Origin: Candidatus Colwellia aromaticivorans
GTDB lineage: Bacteria; Pseudomonadota; Gammaproteobacteria; Enterobacterales; Alteromonadaceae
Length of the DNA stretch: 59,744 nucleotides
Direction: 5' to 3'
Assembly: GCF_003333305.1 (NCBI RefSeq)
Contig: NZ_QOLD01000065.1
Location: 1-59,744 of the forward strand
Shown: piece after piece, positions 8,354 through 17,489 of the stretch
Numbering within the stretch: position 1 is the first letter of the stretch
Layout of the letters: each line of letters starts with the position of its first letter
Notes under the pieces: generated by a model
What the model was told of the DNA's origin: nothing
The model's input: only the letters and a program-made list of their open reading frames with translations
Databases searched by the model: none
Translations under genes and position numbers: made by a program

Positions 8354-8726
8354 TTAATGTTCAGTCACAGACTTAACCACTTTAATATTTAATCATTTAG
8401 CAATACGATTTAAGTTGGCCCTGTCGGTAGATAATATTCTTGCAGCCGCTGCCCAGTTGCCGGCTTCTTGTGTTTACGTTTGACCTAATAGCTTACGTTG
8501 GAAACGATCTGTTTCTTCTCTCAAGTTGGTAGTAGCAAATTCTATATCATCCAATACTGGTTTATTTGTTTGCATTGTTTTTTCGTTTGATATTATGGTG
8601 AGCAATCCGCAATCACTACTTTCGATAGCGATAATTGCTTGCTGCTTTGTCGTGCCTTCGCTTTTAATGCTGCTCTACTGATAACATGTTCTAGCTCTCG
8701 TACATTGCAGAGCCACTTGGAAAAAT
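8354..8726 (-). pseudogene. C-terminal remnant of a NorR-like sigma-54 activator
   Basis: On the minus strand the end of the AAA+ domain is readable (WLCNVRELEHVISRAALKAK, beginning near 8722), followed by a linker and then a Fis-type DNA-binding end (FQRKLLGQT...GNWAAAARILSTDRANLNRIAK). These match the C-terminus of NorR-type enhancer-binding proteins. Three in-frame stops interrupt it: after the linker, after LLGQT and after NRIAK. The regulator and ATPase domains are missing, and the remnant begins exactly where nagB ends, so a deletion probably joined them. No nitric-oxide detoxification gene is visible nearby. Confidence 0.8.
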
Positions 8727-9532
8727 TAATAGTTATGGTATAAACCAAACTCTTGATTAATCTTAAGGTTTTGTTCGTTTGCCCATAAATAATACTCTTG
8801 ATCTTCTAATTCACTTGCCGCTGCTTTATCTAGTAAAACTATCGCATTTTCATGTAGTTGTAATGCAGACGCAGGGCATACTGCAGATAAAGGACCTGTA
8901 ATCATACTTTTAACGGCGCTCGCTTTATTTTCACCTGTTGCCATCAGTAAAACATATCTAGCGTCAAGAATAGTGGCTATGCCCATGGTCATCGCTAGTG
9001 TTGGTTGAAACTCATCTGCGGCAAATAAACGACTATTATCATTAAGGGTTTGTTGTGTTAGAGTTTTAATACGGGTGCGAGAAGCTAAGCTTGACGTCGG
9101 CTCATTAAAACCTATGTGGCCATTAGCGCCAATGCCTAATATTTGTAGGTCTATACCTCCTGCTTGCTTAATTTTTTCTTCATAAGCTAAACCTTGCTCT
9201 CTTGGGTTTTCTCCTTGGTTACAAGTGGGTACAAAAGTTTTGCTTTTATCAATGTCTACATGGTCGAATAAATTTTCGTTCATGAAGTGCCGATAGCTTT
9301 GTGCATTGTTTTCATCAATACCAAGATATTCATCTAAATTAAAGCTAGTTGTGTTGGCAAAGCTTAACTCATCGGCTTGATGTTTTGCTACTAACTGCTT
9401 ATAGAGACTTATGGGAGTACTACCTGTAGCAAGGCCTAACACTGCACCTGATTTCTTGTTGATCAATTTTTCAACCCATTGTGCTGCATTTTCAGCAACC
9501 TGTTGCGGATTATCAAAAATAATAACTTGCAT
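8726..9532 (-). CDS. nagB: Glucosamine-6-phosphate deaminase
   Basis: NagB converts glucosamine-6-P to fructose-6-P and ammonia, the last step of GlcNAc breakdown. The 268-residue length matches E. coli NagB (266). Visible motifs are the phosphate loop LATGSTPISLY (about 35-45), FNLDEYLGID with the catalytic aspartate (about 64-73), LGIGANGHIGFNEPTS with catalytic histidine and glutamate (about 132-147), and a C-terminal domain. It lies 75 bp downstream of nagR on the same strand, so nagR-nagB is probably one autoregulated operon. No operator is seen in the gap between the two. Confidence 0.96.
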   Translation of the reverse strand: MQVIIFDNPQQVAENAAQWVEKLINKKSGAVLGLATGSTPISLYKQLVAKHQADELSFANTTSFNLDEYLGIDENNAQSYRHFMNENLFDHVDIDKSKTFVPTCNQGENPREQGLAYEEKIKQAGGIDLQILGIGANGHIGFNEPTSSLASRTRIKTLTQQTLNDNSRLFAADEFQPTLAMTMGIATILDARYVLLMATGENKASAVKSMITGPLSAVCPASALQLHENAIVLLDKAAASELEDQEYYLWANEQNLKINQEFGLYHNY

Positions 9533-9606
9533 AATTTTTCCTTAGAAATATTTTAAAAATATGGTTGTAATTCAACCTTTAATTAGTCGCTTAGTGTCGT
9601 AAACTT

Positions 9607-10665
9607 TTAGGACACGATCTTTGTAGTAGCTTTCACATATATATTTTGCCCCGTTGAGCCTCTGACTACTAACTGAGGAACATATTGCTTGATAACACTT
9701 TTACTTTGTAGTTTGCGAACTTGTGCAATAAGTATGTTGGTTGCATTCTCTGCAATTTGTCTGTTAGGTTGGTTTGCCGTGGTTAACTTTGGCGAAGTTT
9801 GTCTTGAGAAGGGACTATTTTCAAAACCCGTAATAGATAACGTCTCAGGAATAGCAATGTTCATTAGTCTTGTTGCAAATAATGCACCAGCGGCAATTTC
9901 ATCGTTACATGAAAATATTGCCGTTGGTCGTTCACTTATTGGTAAGTCTGTTGACATTAATTGTTGAGCACCCTGAACACCAGACTCAAAAGAATATTCT
10001 CCTTCGATCACCAAGTGTTTTTTAAATTCTATATCATTAGCTTTTAAAGTGCGTCGATAACCTTTGTAACGCTCAACGGTTGACAAATGCTCCGCATCAC
10101 CCGCGATAAAAGCAATGTTTGTATGCCCTAAATCTATTAAATGTTGGGTAATATTTTGTGCTGCTTCTCTATCGTTGACCATAACACAAGGACTAAGTTC
10201 ATCGGGTGCAACATCGCCTGACATAATACGTACAACTTTTACATCAAGTTCGGTGATACATTTGACAAATTCAGGTTGCTCCGAAAAAGGAGGGGTTAAT
10301 ACGACCCCAGCAACACGTGCATGCTTAATAGTGTTGATTATTTCTTCGATAATATTTTCTTTTTTAGAATCACAAGGGTTAATTAACAGCTCAAAGCCCT
10401 GTTGGCGGCAGGAAGATAGAATACCTTCCTGCATATCAATAATATAATAAGCATTTGGGTTGTCGTATATATAGGCAACGGTATATGATTTAGTTCCCGC
10501 TAAATTACGGGCAGCAAGGTTAGGTTGATAGTTGAGTTCTTTAACCGCTGCTTGTACTTTTTCGCGAGTCAATTGACGAACCGAAGGTTCATTGTTAATT
10601 ACGCGCGATACGGTTTTTATTGAAACCCCTGAGAGTTTGGCAACATCATTAATTGTAGTTTTCAT
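9607..10665 (-). CDS. nagR: LacI-family repressor of GlcNAc catabolism
   Basis: This 352-residue LacI/GalR protein has an N-terminal helix-turn-helix (TINDVAKLSGVSIKTVSRVI, about residues 3-22) and hinge helix (NYQPNLAARNLAG, about 46-58), followed by a periplasmic-binding-protein-like effector domain. By position it corresponds to the NagR of Shewanella and other Alteromonadales. Palindromes of the form TGACARCGCTGTCA lie upstream of it, before the large TonB receptor and before nagK, which supports this assignment. The natural effector is probably GlcNAc-6-P or another GlcNAc metabolite (inference). Confidence 0.88.
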   Translation of the reverse strand: MKTTINDVAKLSGVSIKTVSRVINNEPSVRQLTREKVQAAVKELNYQPNLAARNLAGTKSYTVAYIYDNPNAYYIIDMQEGILSSCRQQGFELLINPCDSKKENIIEEIINTIKHARVAGVVLTPPFSEQPEFVKCITELDVKVVRIMSGDVAPDELSPCVMVNDREAAQNITQHLIDLGHTNIAFIAGDAEHLSTVERYKGYRRTLKANDIEFKKHLVIEGEYSFESGVQGAQQLMSTDLPISERPTAIFSCNDEIAAGALFATRLMNIAIPETLSITGFENSPFSRQTSPKLTTANQPNRQIAENATNILIAQVRKLQSKSVIKQYVPQLVVRGSTGQNIYVKATTKIVS

Positions 10666-10803
10666 CTATCCATTTAACCTTGTTATTATTTTTTAAACTA
10701 TTATCACTATTGATAACGCTCAGAGTAGAGCTTCTTTTAGCTTGCAGCAATAACTAATACTATTTTATCTAATTAAATAGACATCACACTAACAAATACA
10801 GAT

Positions 10804-10817
10804 TGACAGCGCTGTCA
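10804..10817. promoter_or_regulatory. Predicted NagR operator between nagR and pgi
   Basis: The perfect 14-bp palindrome TGACAGCGCTGTCA with A/T flanks is typical of a LacI-family site with a central CG. It lies in the divergent region, about 140 bp from nagR and 115 bp from pgi, and could control both. The same palindrome occurs at 13087, and a one-base variant at 13108 and 22951. Confidence 0.85.
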
Positions 10818-10931
10818 TTAATTACTAAGGTAACATAAATAATTTAATAATCATACTAGTGTCATAAGCGTACGTTTCCATTCAGCTTAAAAGATGCTTT
10901 ATTTACTACTTAGGTTTTAACAGGAATTACT

Positions 10932-12572
10932 ATGTCAGATCGTCAAACATTAGCTAGTTGGAAAAAATTACAGCAATTAGCACAAGATAAAAAGTCTCAG
11001 CATATGAACACCTTGTTTGCCAACGACGTTAAACGTTTTGAAAAATTCTCAATCGAGCTGCCGAATATGTTACTCGATTATTCTAAAAACTTAATTGATA
11101 GTGAAACACTTGATTGTTTATTGGCGCTAGCAAATGAAACTGAAGTTTGTGATTGGCGCACTAAAATGTTTGCGGGTGCTAAAATTAATAAAACGGAAGA
11201 CCGAGCAGTGTTGCATACAGCATTACGTCGCCAAAGTGATGAACCATTAATTGTTGATGGTGAGAATGTTACTGAACATGTTCAGGATCAATTAGCTAAA
11301 ATGGAAGTTTTTGTTGATAAAGTTCGACAAGGTCATTGGTTGGGGTATTCGGGCAAGCGCATTACAGATATTGTTAATATCGGTGTTGGTGGTTCAAATT
11401 TAGGGCCACAAATGGTTACCGAAGCGCTTAAACATTATAGCGATGGTGGTGTTAACGTTCATTATGTGTCTAATGTTGATGGTGCACAAATTGTGGAAGT
11501 GTTACGACCATTAGATCCGCAAAAAGTGTTGTTTATTGTTTCAAGTAAAACCTTTACTACCACAGAAACCATGACTAATGCTAAAACGGCAATGAAGTGG
11601 TTAACAAGTTCATCTTTTGATGAAAAATCAGTGGCGAAACATTTTGTTGCGGTAACAGCCAACAAAGAAAATGCCATGGGATTGGGTATTGAAGAGCACA
11701 ATATTTTTGATATGTGGGATTGGGTTGGTGGCCGTTTTTCATTATGGTCAGCTATTGGTCTTGCCGTTGCGCTTGATTTGGGCTTTGATAGATTTAAAGA
11801 GTTACTTGACGGTGCGCATGAAATGGATCAGCACTTTATTAATGCGCCACTTAAAGATAATATTCCTGCCATTATGGCGCTAATTAGTGTGTGGAATACC
11901 ACCTTTTTAGGAGCTCGTTCACAAGCTATTTTACCTTATGATCAAACGCTTCATATGCTTTCAGCTTATTTACAGCAAGCTGAAATGGAAAGTAATGGTA
12001 AGTCAGTTACTTGGGATGGAGATGAAGTAGACTATGCTACGGTACCATCAATTTGGGGAGAATTGGGCATAAACGGTCAACATGCCTTTTATCAATATCT
12101 TCATCAGAGTAATAATGTTGTTCCTGCTGATTTTATTGGCTCGGTAGAAAGTGTCACACCTGTTCAAGGTCACCATGAAACCTTAATGGCGAACTTCTTT
12201 GCGCAAACACAAGCATTAATGGCCGGTGTTGATGAAGAACAAGTAAGAGCTGATTTAAAAGCGAAAGGGCGCACGCCAGATTATATTGATAAAGTAGCAC
12301 CGCATAAAGTTCATAAAGGTAATAGACCCACCAATACTATTTTGTTAAAGCGTATTGATCCTAAAACGCTAGGTAGCTTAATTGCTGCTTATGAGCACAA
12401 AATATTTGTTCAGGGCATTATTTTACAAATATGCTCATTCGATCAATGGGGGGTTGAATTAGGTAAAGGCCTGGCAGCTGAAATACAAGAAGAGCTAAAC
12501 AATAATTCTATTTCAAATAAACATGACTGTTCAACCGCTAGTTTGATGAAATTTTATCAAAACGCTAAGTAA
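10932..12572 (+). CDS. pgi: Glucose-6-phosphate isomerase
   Basis: The 546-residue protein interconverts fructose-6-P and glucose-6-P and is close to the E. coli length (549). Signature segments are VNIGVGGSNLGPQMVTEAL (about 149), SSKTFTTTETMTNA (about 204-217), DWVGGRFSLWSAIGL (about 263-277), GHHETLMANFFAQ and GIILQICSFDQWGVELGKGL near the C-terminus. AGGAA precedes the ATG. It shares a divergent promoter region and a NagR-type operator with nagR, so it appears recruited to the GlcNAc regulon, where it would convert NagB product to glucose-6-P. Its stop codon touches the start of a family B repeat, and its likely terminator lies beyond that repeat. Confidence 0.97.
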   Translation: MSDRQTLASWKKLQQLAQDKKSQHMNTLFANDVKRFEKFSIELPNMLLDYSKNLIDSETLDCLLALANETEVCDWRTKMFAGAKINKTEDRAVLHTALRRQSDEPLIVDGENVTEHVQDQLAKMEVFVDKVRQGHWLGYSGKRITDIVNIGVGGSNLGPQMVTEALKHYSDGGVNVHYVSNVDGAQIVEVLRPLDPQKVLFIVSSKTFTTTETMTNAKTAMKWLTSSSFDEKSVAKHFVAVTANKENAMGLGIEEHNIFDMWDWVGGRFSLWSAIGLAVALDLGFDRFKELLDGAHEMDQHFINAPLKDNIPAIMALISVWNTTFLGARSQAILPYDQTLHMLSAYLQQAEMESNGKSVTWDGDEVDYATVPSIWGELGINGQHAFYQYLHQSNNVVPADFIGSVESVTPVQGHHETLMANFFAQTQALMAGVDEEQVRADLKAKGRTPDYIDKVAPHKVHKGNRPTNTILLKRIDPKTLGSLIAAYEHKIFVQGIILQICSFDQWGVELGKGLAAEIQEELNNNSISNKHDCSTASLMKFYQNAK

Positions 12573-12838
12573 TACCAAATGAAATAATGAATGAGTCAAT
12601 TCAGAGCTGTGTCAGGGAAGTTAGAACAAGCAAAATTTGTGCGTATATAGTCGCTCTATATCAAACAAATTTGTGACGTTATCACTTTCCTGACAAGCTC
12701 CCAAGGGCGAGTTTAACAGGTATATATGCTGCGTTATTGATTTTGACAAGGGAATAACCATTCTCTTCAATCAATGCCTTGCCTCTACACCTTTTAATTC
12801 TCGCTGAATGTTCTATTCATTACTTCAATTGGTATAAT
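12571..12838. repeat. Dispersed inverted-repeat element, family B, long copy
   Basis: The ends are inverted repeats of about 20 bp: AATACCAAATGAAATAATGA on the left and TCATTACTTCAATTGGTATA on the right. Inside are an imperfect hairpin (TCAGGGAAGTTA...TCACTTTCCTGA) and a module of about 50 bp that recurs inverted at 19870-19922. No ORF is present. It lies between the pgi stop codon and a terminator hairpin, which suggests it inserted into the 3' untranslated region. A short copy lies at 45622-45676. Confidence 0.85.
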
Positions 12839-12887
12839 GTTAGATAAAATGCCAAACGGGTTTTAACTGAAAATAGTTCTTATTTAT

Positions 12888-12926
12888 AAAAAAGTGCTGT
12901 CAATTATAAGTTGCCAGCACTTTTTT
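12888..12926 (+). terminator. Rho-independent terminator (probably of pgi)
   Basis: AAAAAAGTGCTG pairs with CAGCACTTTTTT around a 15-base loop; the 3' arm itself gives the T-run. It is separated from the pgi stop codon by the family B repeat. Confidence 0.85.
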
Positions 12927-13081
12927 GCATTAAAACAGCAATGAAAATTATTTAATGTCATTTAATTTTAAGTTATAATTTTCTTTATATACAGTTGGTT
13001 ATACTACTTAACGTCATAAGAGTGCAATTAAATGTTAATTTACACTAGATAAATTAAAAAATACACGGTAAGGTTTACTTA

Positions 13082-13126
13082 CCCAATGACAGCGCTGTCA
13101 TAAAGAATGACAACGCTGTCATTGGG
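13082..13126. promoter_or_regulatory. Twin NagR operators before the TonB receptor
   Basis: Two 14-bp palindromes, TGACAGCGCTGTCA (13087-13100) and TGACAACGCTGTCA (13108-13121), are 21 bp apart centre to centre, two helical turns on the same face. Together with the flanking CCCAATGACA and TGTCATTGGG they form a larger dyad. They lie 70-110 bp before the receptor start, suggesting tight cooperative repression of this receptor. Confidence 0.88.
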
Positions 13127-13195
13127 CCAGAATAAAATATTATCATTAAATAAAAAATATATTTTCAAAAAACAAACGTGTGTAAGGGAAAGTCT

Positions 13196-15727
13196 ATGTC
13201 AACTAAAACATTTAAAAAAGGCGTATTAGCTAGTTCAATCGCTCTAATCATTGCTGGTGGTGTTTCATCACAAGCTATGGCTGCAGATGAAACAAAATCT
13301 GCAAATAAAGAGATTGAAGTAATTCAAGTAACTGGTATTCGTGGTTCATTAAAAGAAGCGTTAAATCAAAAGCGATTTTCTGACGCAGTGGTTGATTCCA
13401 TTTCAGCTGAAGACATTGGTAAGTTTCCAGATAGAAATATTGCCGAGTCTTTACAACGTATCCCAGGTATAACTATCGCAAGAAACTTTGCTGGTGAAGG
13501 TGGTAATGTTTCTATCCGTGGTACTAACCCAGAATTAACCTTAGTTACCATGAATGGTAACTATTTAGCTTCTACTGGTTGGTTCTCGCAACAACCTGCA
13601 AGTCGTTCATTCGATATGGATTTACTTCCGCCTGAATTAGTTGCTGGTGTTGATGTTTATAAATCACCAATGGCTTCATTAGATGAAGGTGGCGTTGGTG
13701 GTACCGTTGCTGTACGCACAAGAAAGCCGTTAGATCTTGAAGCTAATACATTATATCTTTCAGCTGAAGTTCAAAATAACAGCATTGCCGATGGCAATGG
13801 TAAAGGGGCAACAGCTTTTTATAGCTGGAAAAATGATAACGAAACTTTTGGTTTATTAGGTAGTTTATCAACACTAGAGTCAATTGGCCTTGCGCATAAA
13901 GCTGAAAACTATATGGATGACGGTTGGGCTGGTGCAGGTATTTCTGAATTTAAGCAAGACAGAAAGCGCACCGCTTACGATTTAACCTTACAATATGCAC
14001 CGTCAGATGATTTATCAATGAACTTACACTACTTTGGTGTAGATTTAGATGCAGCTAATACAAACCAAAACTACTTAATTATAGCCGGTACAGATCCTGC
14101 TGGATTTAATGCAAATGTTACCGGCGCTACAAAGTTTGGCCCTGTAAATGGCTTTGCTTTAAATGGTCAATATGCAGGTGCAGCATTTGATGATACTAAC
14201 TCTCGTAATGCTGAAACTGATACACGAGTTATCACTTATGAAGTTGAATACTCGGGTGATACCTATAGCATTAATGCTAAAATCGGTAACACTAAAGCAA
14301 CAGGTGGTGACGGTGGTAACTACAATGTTGGTTGGGTATCGGGTAATGCTAACCAAAGTATTGATTTTGATATGTCAGGTCATAACAGCATGTTATTGAG
14401 CCCTAACAATACCGATGCTAGTAATCATGCAGAATACAACATGAATAATGCATCAGTTGTTGCAGGTGACCGCGAAGATGAAGAAACTTTTGCGCAGTTT
14501 GATGTTAATTTTGATGTTGATTTAGGCCCTGTTTCAAGTATTAAAACAGGTGCTAAATTAAGAGATCATGAGTTTACAAGCTTCAATAAAAAGTGGCAGT
14601 TCCAAGATGGCTTTACTGACGGCTTAACCAAAGCTAATTTTGCAGATGGTCATTTTGACCATTCAGGTGTTGGTTTAAGTGGTGATAGCCCAACAGCTGT
14701 CGCTCGTGTTAATGGTGATCAAGTTCGCGCTTATATGGACAGTGTTAAAACAGGTGAAACATTACTCAAAGATAGCTTTGGTATTATTAAAGAAGATATT
14801 TTTGCTGCTTATGTTCAAGGTGATTTCAGTGGTGATGATTATAGAGGTAACATCGGTTTACGTTATGTTAAAACTGAAACTTCAGCAGACTTCTTCTTAG
14901 GCGATACCCCTGCAACAGAAGAAAGTGATTACGCTGACTGGTTACCTAGCTTTAACTTAGCAGTTAACTTAGATACTGATTTAATACTTCGTGTATCAGC
15001 AGCTAAAGTTATTAGTCGTCCAAACTATTCATTTTTAAACCCTGCGGCAAGTGTTAATGAAACAACTAAACGTATTACTAAAGGTAGTGTTCAACTTGAC
15101 CCATACCGTGCAAACCAATATGACATCGGTTTAGAGTGGTACTTTAACGAAGAATCTTTAGTTTCAGCAACATTATTTAGTAAAGACATAAGTTCTTTCA
15201 TCATTGCTGGTGCTAACGAAAGTCGTATCACGTACCAAGGTGAAGAATATATTTTATCTGAGCCAGGTCAAGGCCTTGGTGGTCAGCTTGAAGGTATTGA
15301 ATTACAGTACCAACAACAAATGGGTGAGTTTGGTTGGTCTGCTAACTTAACTTATACTGATGGCTTTGGTTTACAAGATACGGGTGGAGAAGTCGAAAAA
15401 GTTCCTTTAGCCGGTATGTCTAAAGTAAGCTATAACTTAAGCGCGTTCTATGAGAATGATCTGGTTTCAACTCGTATCGCTTACACTTACCGTGATGAGT
15501 TTATTGCTCAATCAACTGGTATTGGTGGTAATACAGGTTGGGATGCACACGGTTTCTTAGATGCAAACGTTACTTGGCATGCTACTGATAGCATTGATGT
15601 AAGTCTTGAAGCGACTAACATTTTGGAAGAAACGACAACACAACGTTTCGTTAGCGAGTTTGATGCTATGCGTTTAGCAGCTGAGAACGGCCGAAATGTT
15701 TATCTTAAAGTGTCTTACCGTTTATAA
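13196..15727 (+). CDS. TonB-dependent receptor for chitin oligosaccharides (predicted)
   Basis: The ATG at 13196 is chosen because GTAAGGGA lies just upstream; a frame extension to a GTG at 13178 would swallow that site. The 843-residue product has a signal peptide ending SQAMA, a TonB box (EVIQVTG), and a plug with the KFPDRNIAESLQRIPG and GGVGGTVAVRTRKPLD motifs of the carbohydrate receptor group (TonB-Xanth-Caul type) common in Alteromonadales and xanthomonads. The barrel ends LKVSYRL. Its twin NagR operators and position in the nag locus point to uptake of GlcNAc oligomers; the substrate is an inference from context. Confidence 0.92.
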   Translation: MSTKTFKKGVLASSIALIIAGGVSSQAMAADETKSANKEIEVIQVTGIRGSLKEALNQKRFSDAVVDSISAEDIGKFPDRNIAESLQRIPGITIARNFAGEGGNVSIRGTNPELTLVTMNGNYLASTGWFSQQPASRSFDMDLLPPELVAGVDVYKSPMASLDEGGVGGTVAVRTRKPLDLEANTLYLSAEVQNNSIADGNGKGATAFYSWKNDNETFGLLGSLSTLESIGLAHKAENYMDDGWAGAGISEFKQDRKRTAYDLTLQYAPSDDLSMNLHYFGVDLDAANTNQNYLIIAGTDPAGFNANVTGATKFGPVNGFALNGQYAGAAFDDTNSRNAETDTRVITYEVEYSGDTYSINAKIGNTKATGGDGGNYNVGWVSGNANQSIDFDMSGHNSMLLSPNNTDASNHAEYNMNNASVVAGDREDEETFAQFDVNFDVDLGPVSSIKTGAKLRDHEFTSFNKKWQFQDGFTDGLTKANFADGHFDHSGVGLSGDSPTAVARVNGDQVRAYMDSVKTGETLLKDSFGIIKEDIFAAYVQGDFSGDDYRGNIGLRYVKTETSADFFLGDTPATEESDYADWLPSFNLAVNLDTDLILRVSAAKVISRPNYSFLNPAASVNETTKRITKGSVQLDPYRANQYDIGLEWYFNEESLVSATLFSKDISSFIIAGANESRITYQGEEYILSEPGQGLGGQLEGIELQYQQQMGEFGWSANLTYTDGFGLQDTGGEVEKVPLAGMSKVSYNLSAFYENDLVSTRIAYTYRDEFIAQSTGIGGNTGWDAHGFLDANVTWHATDSIDVSLEATNILEETTTQRFVSEFDAMRLAAENGRNVYLKVSYRL

Positions 15728-15741
15728 GTACTTAGGATATA

Positions 15742-15778
15742 AAAAGAAAGGAAAGCGTTGCTTTCCTTTCTTTTCTCT
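15742..15778 (+). terminator. Rho-independent terminator after TonB receptor
   Basis: A perfect 15-bp stem (AAAAGAAAGGAAAGC with its complement), 3-base loop and T-rich tail lie 15 bp after the stop codon. It likely limits read-through from the highly expressed receptor into the halogenase-like genes. Confidence 0.9.
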
Positions 15779-15840
15779 CCTAGGTTAAATATAACGTATT
15801 ATTTTCAAGTTTATTCATTCAAAGAAACAGCCATACAATG

Positions 15841-15894
15841 ATCAAAAATAAAAAATAGATCAAAAATAAAAAATAGATCAAAAATAAAAAATAG
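15841..15894 (+). repeat. Three tandem copies of an 18-bp unit
   Basis: ATCAAAAATAAAAAATAG occurs three times head to tail without variation, ending 12 bp before the start of the first halogenase-like gene and abutting its ribosome-binding region. Identical copies suggest recent slippage, so the copy number may vary between strains and change the 5' leader length. There are no spacers, so it is not a CRISPR array. Confidence 0.9.
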
Positions 15895-15906
15895 CGAGAA
15901 ATAGTT

Positions 15907-17478
15907 ATGGGAACAGACAATAATCATATTCTTATTATTGGCGGAGGAACGGCTGGCTGGTTAAGCGCAGCCATTTTGGCAAAAACGTTAAACAGTAAAC
16001 TTAAAAATGGTGTGAAAATCACATTAGTAGAATCTCCTGATATTCCTATTTTAGGCGTTGGCGAAGGCACATGGCCAAATTTAAGAGGTACATTGCATAA
16101 AATAGGCATTAGCGAAACAGACTTTATTCGTGAATGTGATGTAACCTTTAAGCAAGGGGCCGAATTTGTTAATTGGTCTAAAACACCTGAGCCTAATAAA
16201 CCACATAGCTATTACCATCCACTCAGTACCGTAAGTCATTCTTCATACGACTTTAACCTTGCGCCTTATTGGTTACAACAAGACAAAGACACCCGTTTGC
16301 CTTATGACAGAACAGTTGCTTCACAAGCAAGGTTATGTGATCACGGGTTAGCACCTAAGCAAATTGTTATGTCAGAATACAGTGCTGCGCAAGAGTATGC
16401 TTATCATTTAAATGCCTGTAAATTCGCTGAGTTTCTAAAGCAACATTGTATTGATCATTTGGGTGTTAATTTTATCAGTGCCAATGTGACTGAAGTTGTC
16501 TTAGACAGCGATGAATTTATTACGCATGTAGAAACTGACCATATCAGCGAAAAACAACTTAACGCAGATTTTTTTATCGATTGCAGTGGCGCTAAGGGTT
16601 TGATTATAAAACAAACCTATAATATTGCTTGGCAAAGTATCAATGATGTTATTTTTAACGATACGGCACTTGCCGTTCAAGTACCTTACCCCGATAAAAC
16701 CCAAGCGATTAAAACTCATACCATAGCTACAGCTCAAGAAGCTGGATGGATATGGGATATAGGCCTTCAGGATCGTAGAGGTGTTGGTCATGTTTATTCA
16801 AGCAAGTATATTTCTGACCAAGCGGCTAAGCAGCAACTTATTGACTACATTGGTGAGCAAGATACTAGTGAGCTTACTTTTAGAAAAATTAAATTGAATC
16901 ATGGTTACCATAAAAAGTTTTGGCATAAAAACAGCGTAGCTATAGGGATGTCAGCGGGTTTTGTTGAACCATTAGAAGCATCAGCAATTTTCTTATTTGA
17001 TGCTGCTGCAAATATGATAGCTACCCAATTTCCGCGTAAAAAATCAGAAATGGCTTATGTAGAAAAAAAATTCAATGAACACCTTACTATGCGTATGGAA
17101 CGAACTGTTGAATTTATAAAACTTCATTATTGTATTTCAGACAGAAGAGACAGCCAGTACTGGATAGATAATTGTGATCCAAAAAGTATTCCTGAGAACT
17201 TACAACAAAGATTGAATTTTTGGCGTAGTCAACCGCCAACAAAATATGATTTTGAAAATGCTTGGGAGCCCTTTAATTTAGACAGTTATTTATACATTCT
17301 TTATGGAATGGGTTTTGAAACTGATTTAGAAACTGTAAGCGCTAAATATACACAGACTGAAAGAGCGAATAAGTTATTTGACGATATTAATAAGGCCAGT
17401 GAATTATTAATAGAAAAAATGCCTGTGCAAAGGGCGCTCGTTGAAAAAGTTATTCAATATGGTTTTAGCAAGTTATAG
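15907..17478 (+). CDS. Tryptophan-halogenase-like flavoprotein 1
   Basis: This 523-residue protein belongs to the tryptophan halogenase family (PF04820). It has the FAD-binding GGGTAGW (about 12-18), VGVGEGTWPNLRGTL (about 59-72) and FKQGAEFVNW (81-90), whose K82 aligns by position with the catalytic lysine of true halogenases, and a GWIWDIGLQDRRGVGHVYSS segment in place of the canonical WxWxIP motif. Such genes are often found beside TonB receptors in Alteromonadales and Xanthomonadales carbohydrate loci, where their real function is unknown. It follows the receptor terminator and precedes a paralogue by 11 bp. Confidence 0.85.
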   Translation: MGTDNNHILIIGGGTAGWLSAAILAKTLNSKLKNGVKITLVESPDIPILGVGEGTWPNLRGTLHKIGISETDFIRECDVTFKQGAEFVNWSKTPEPNKPHSYYHPLSTVSHSSYDFNLAPYWLQQDKDTRLPYDRTVASQARLCDHGLAPKQIVMSEYSAAQEYAYHLNACKFAEFLKQHCIDHLGVNFISANVTEVVLDSDEFITHVETDHISEKQLNADFFIDCSGAKGLIIKQTYNIAWQSINDVIFNDTALAVQVPYPDKTQAIKTHTIATAQEAGWIWDIGLQDRRGVGHVYSSKYISDQAAKQQLIDYIGEQDTSELTFRKIKLNHGYHKKFWHKNSVAIGMSAGFVEPLEASAIFLFDAAANMIATQFPRKKSEMAYVEKKFNEHLTMRMERTVEFIKLHYCISDRRDSQYWIDNCDPKSIPENLQQRLNFWRSQPPTKYDFENAWEPFNLDSYLYILYGMGFETDLETVSAKYTQTERANKLFDDINKASELLIEKMPVQRALVEKVIQYGFSKL

Positions 17479-17489
17479 GTGTAATATCC

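Noticed and set aside
13178..13195. GTG start for the large TonB receptor
   Set aside because: Using it would place the GTAAGGGA ribosome site inside the coding region; the ATG at 13196 is correctly spaced from it and directly starts the signal peptide.
15841..15894. CRISPR array
   Set aside because: The three repeat units are contiguous with no spacers and no cas genes are present.
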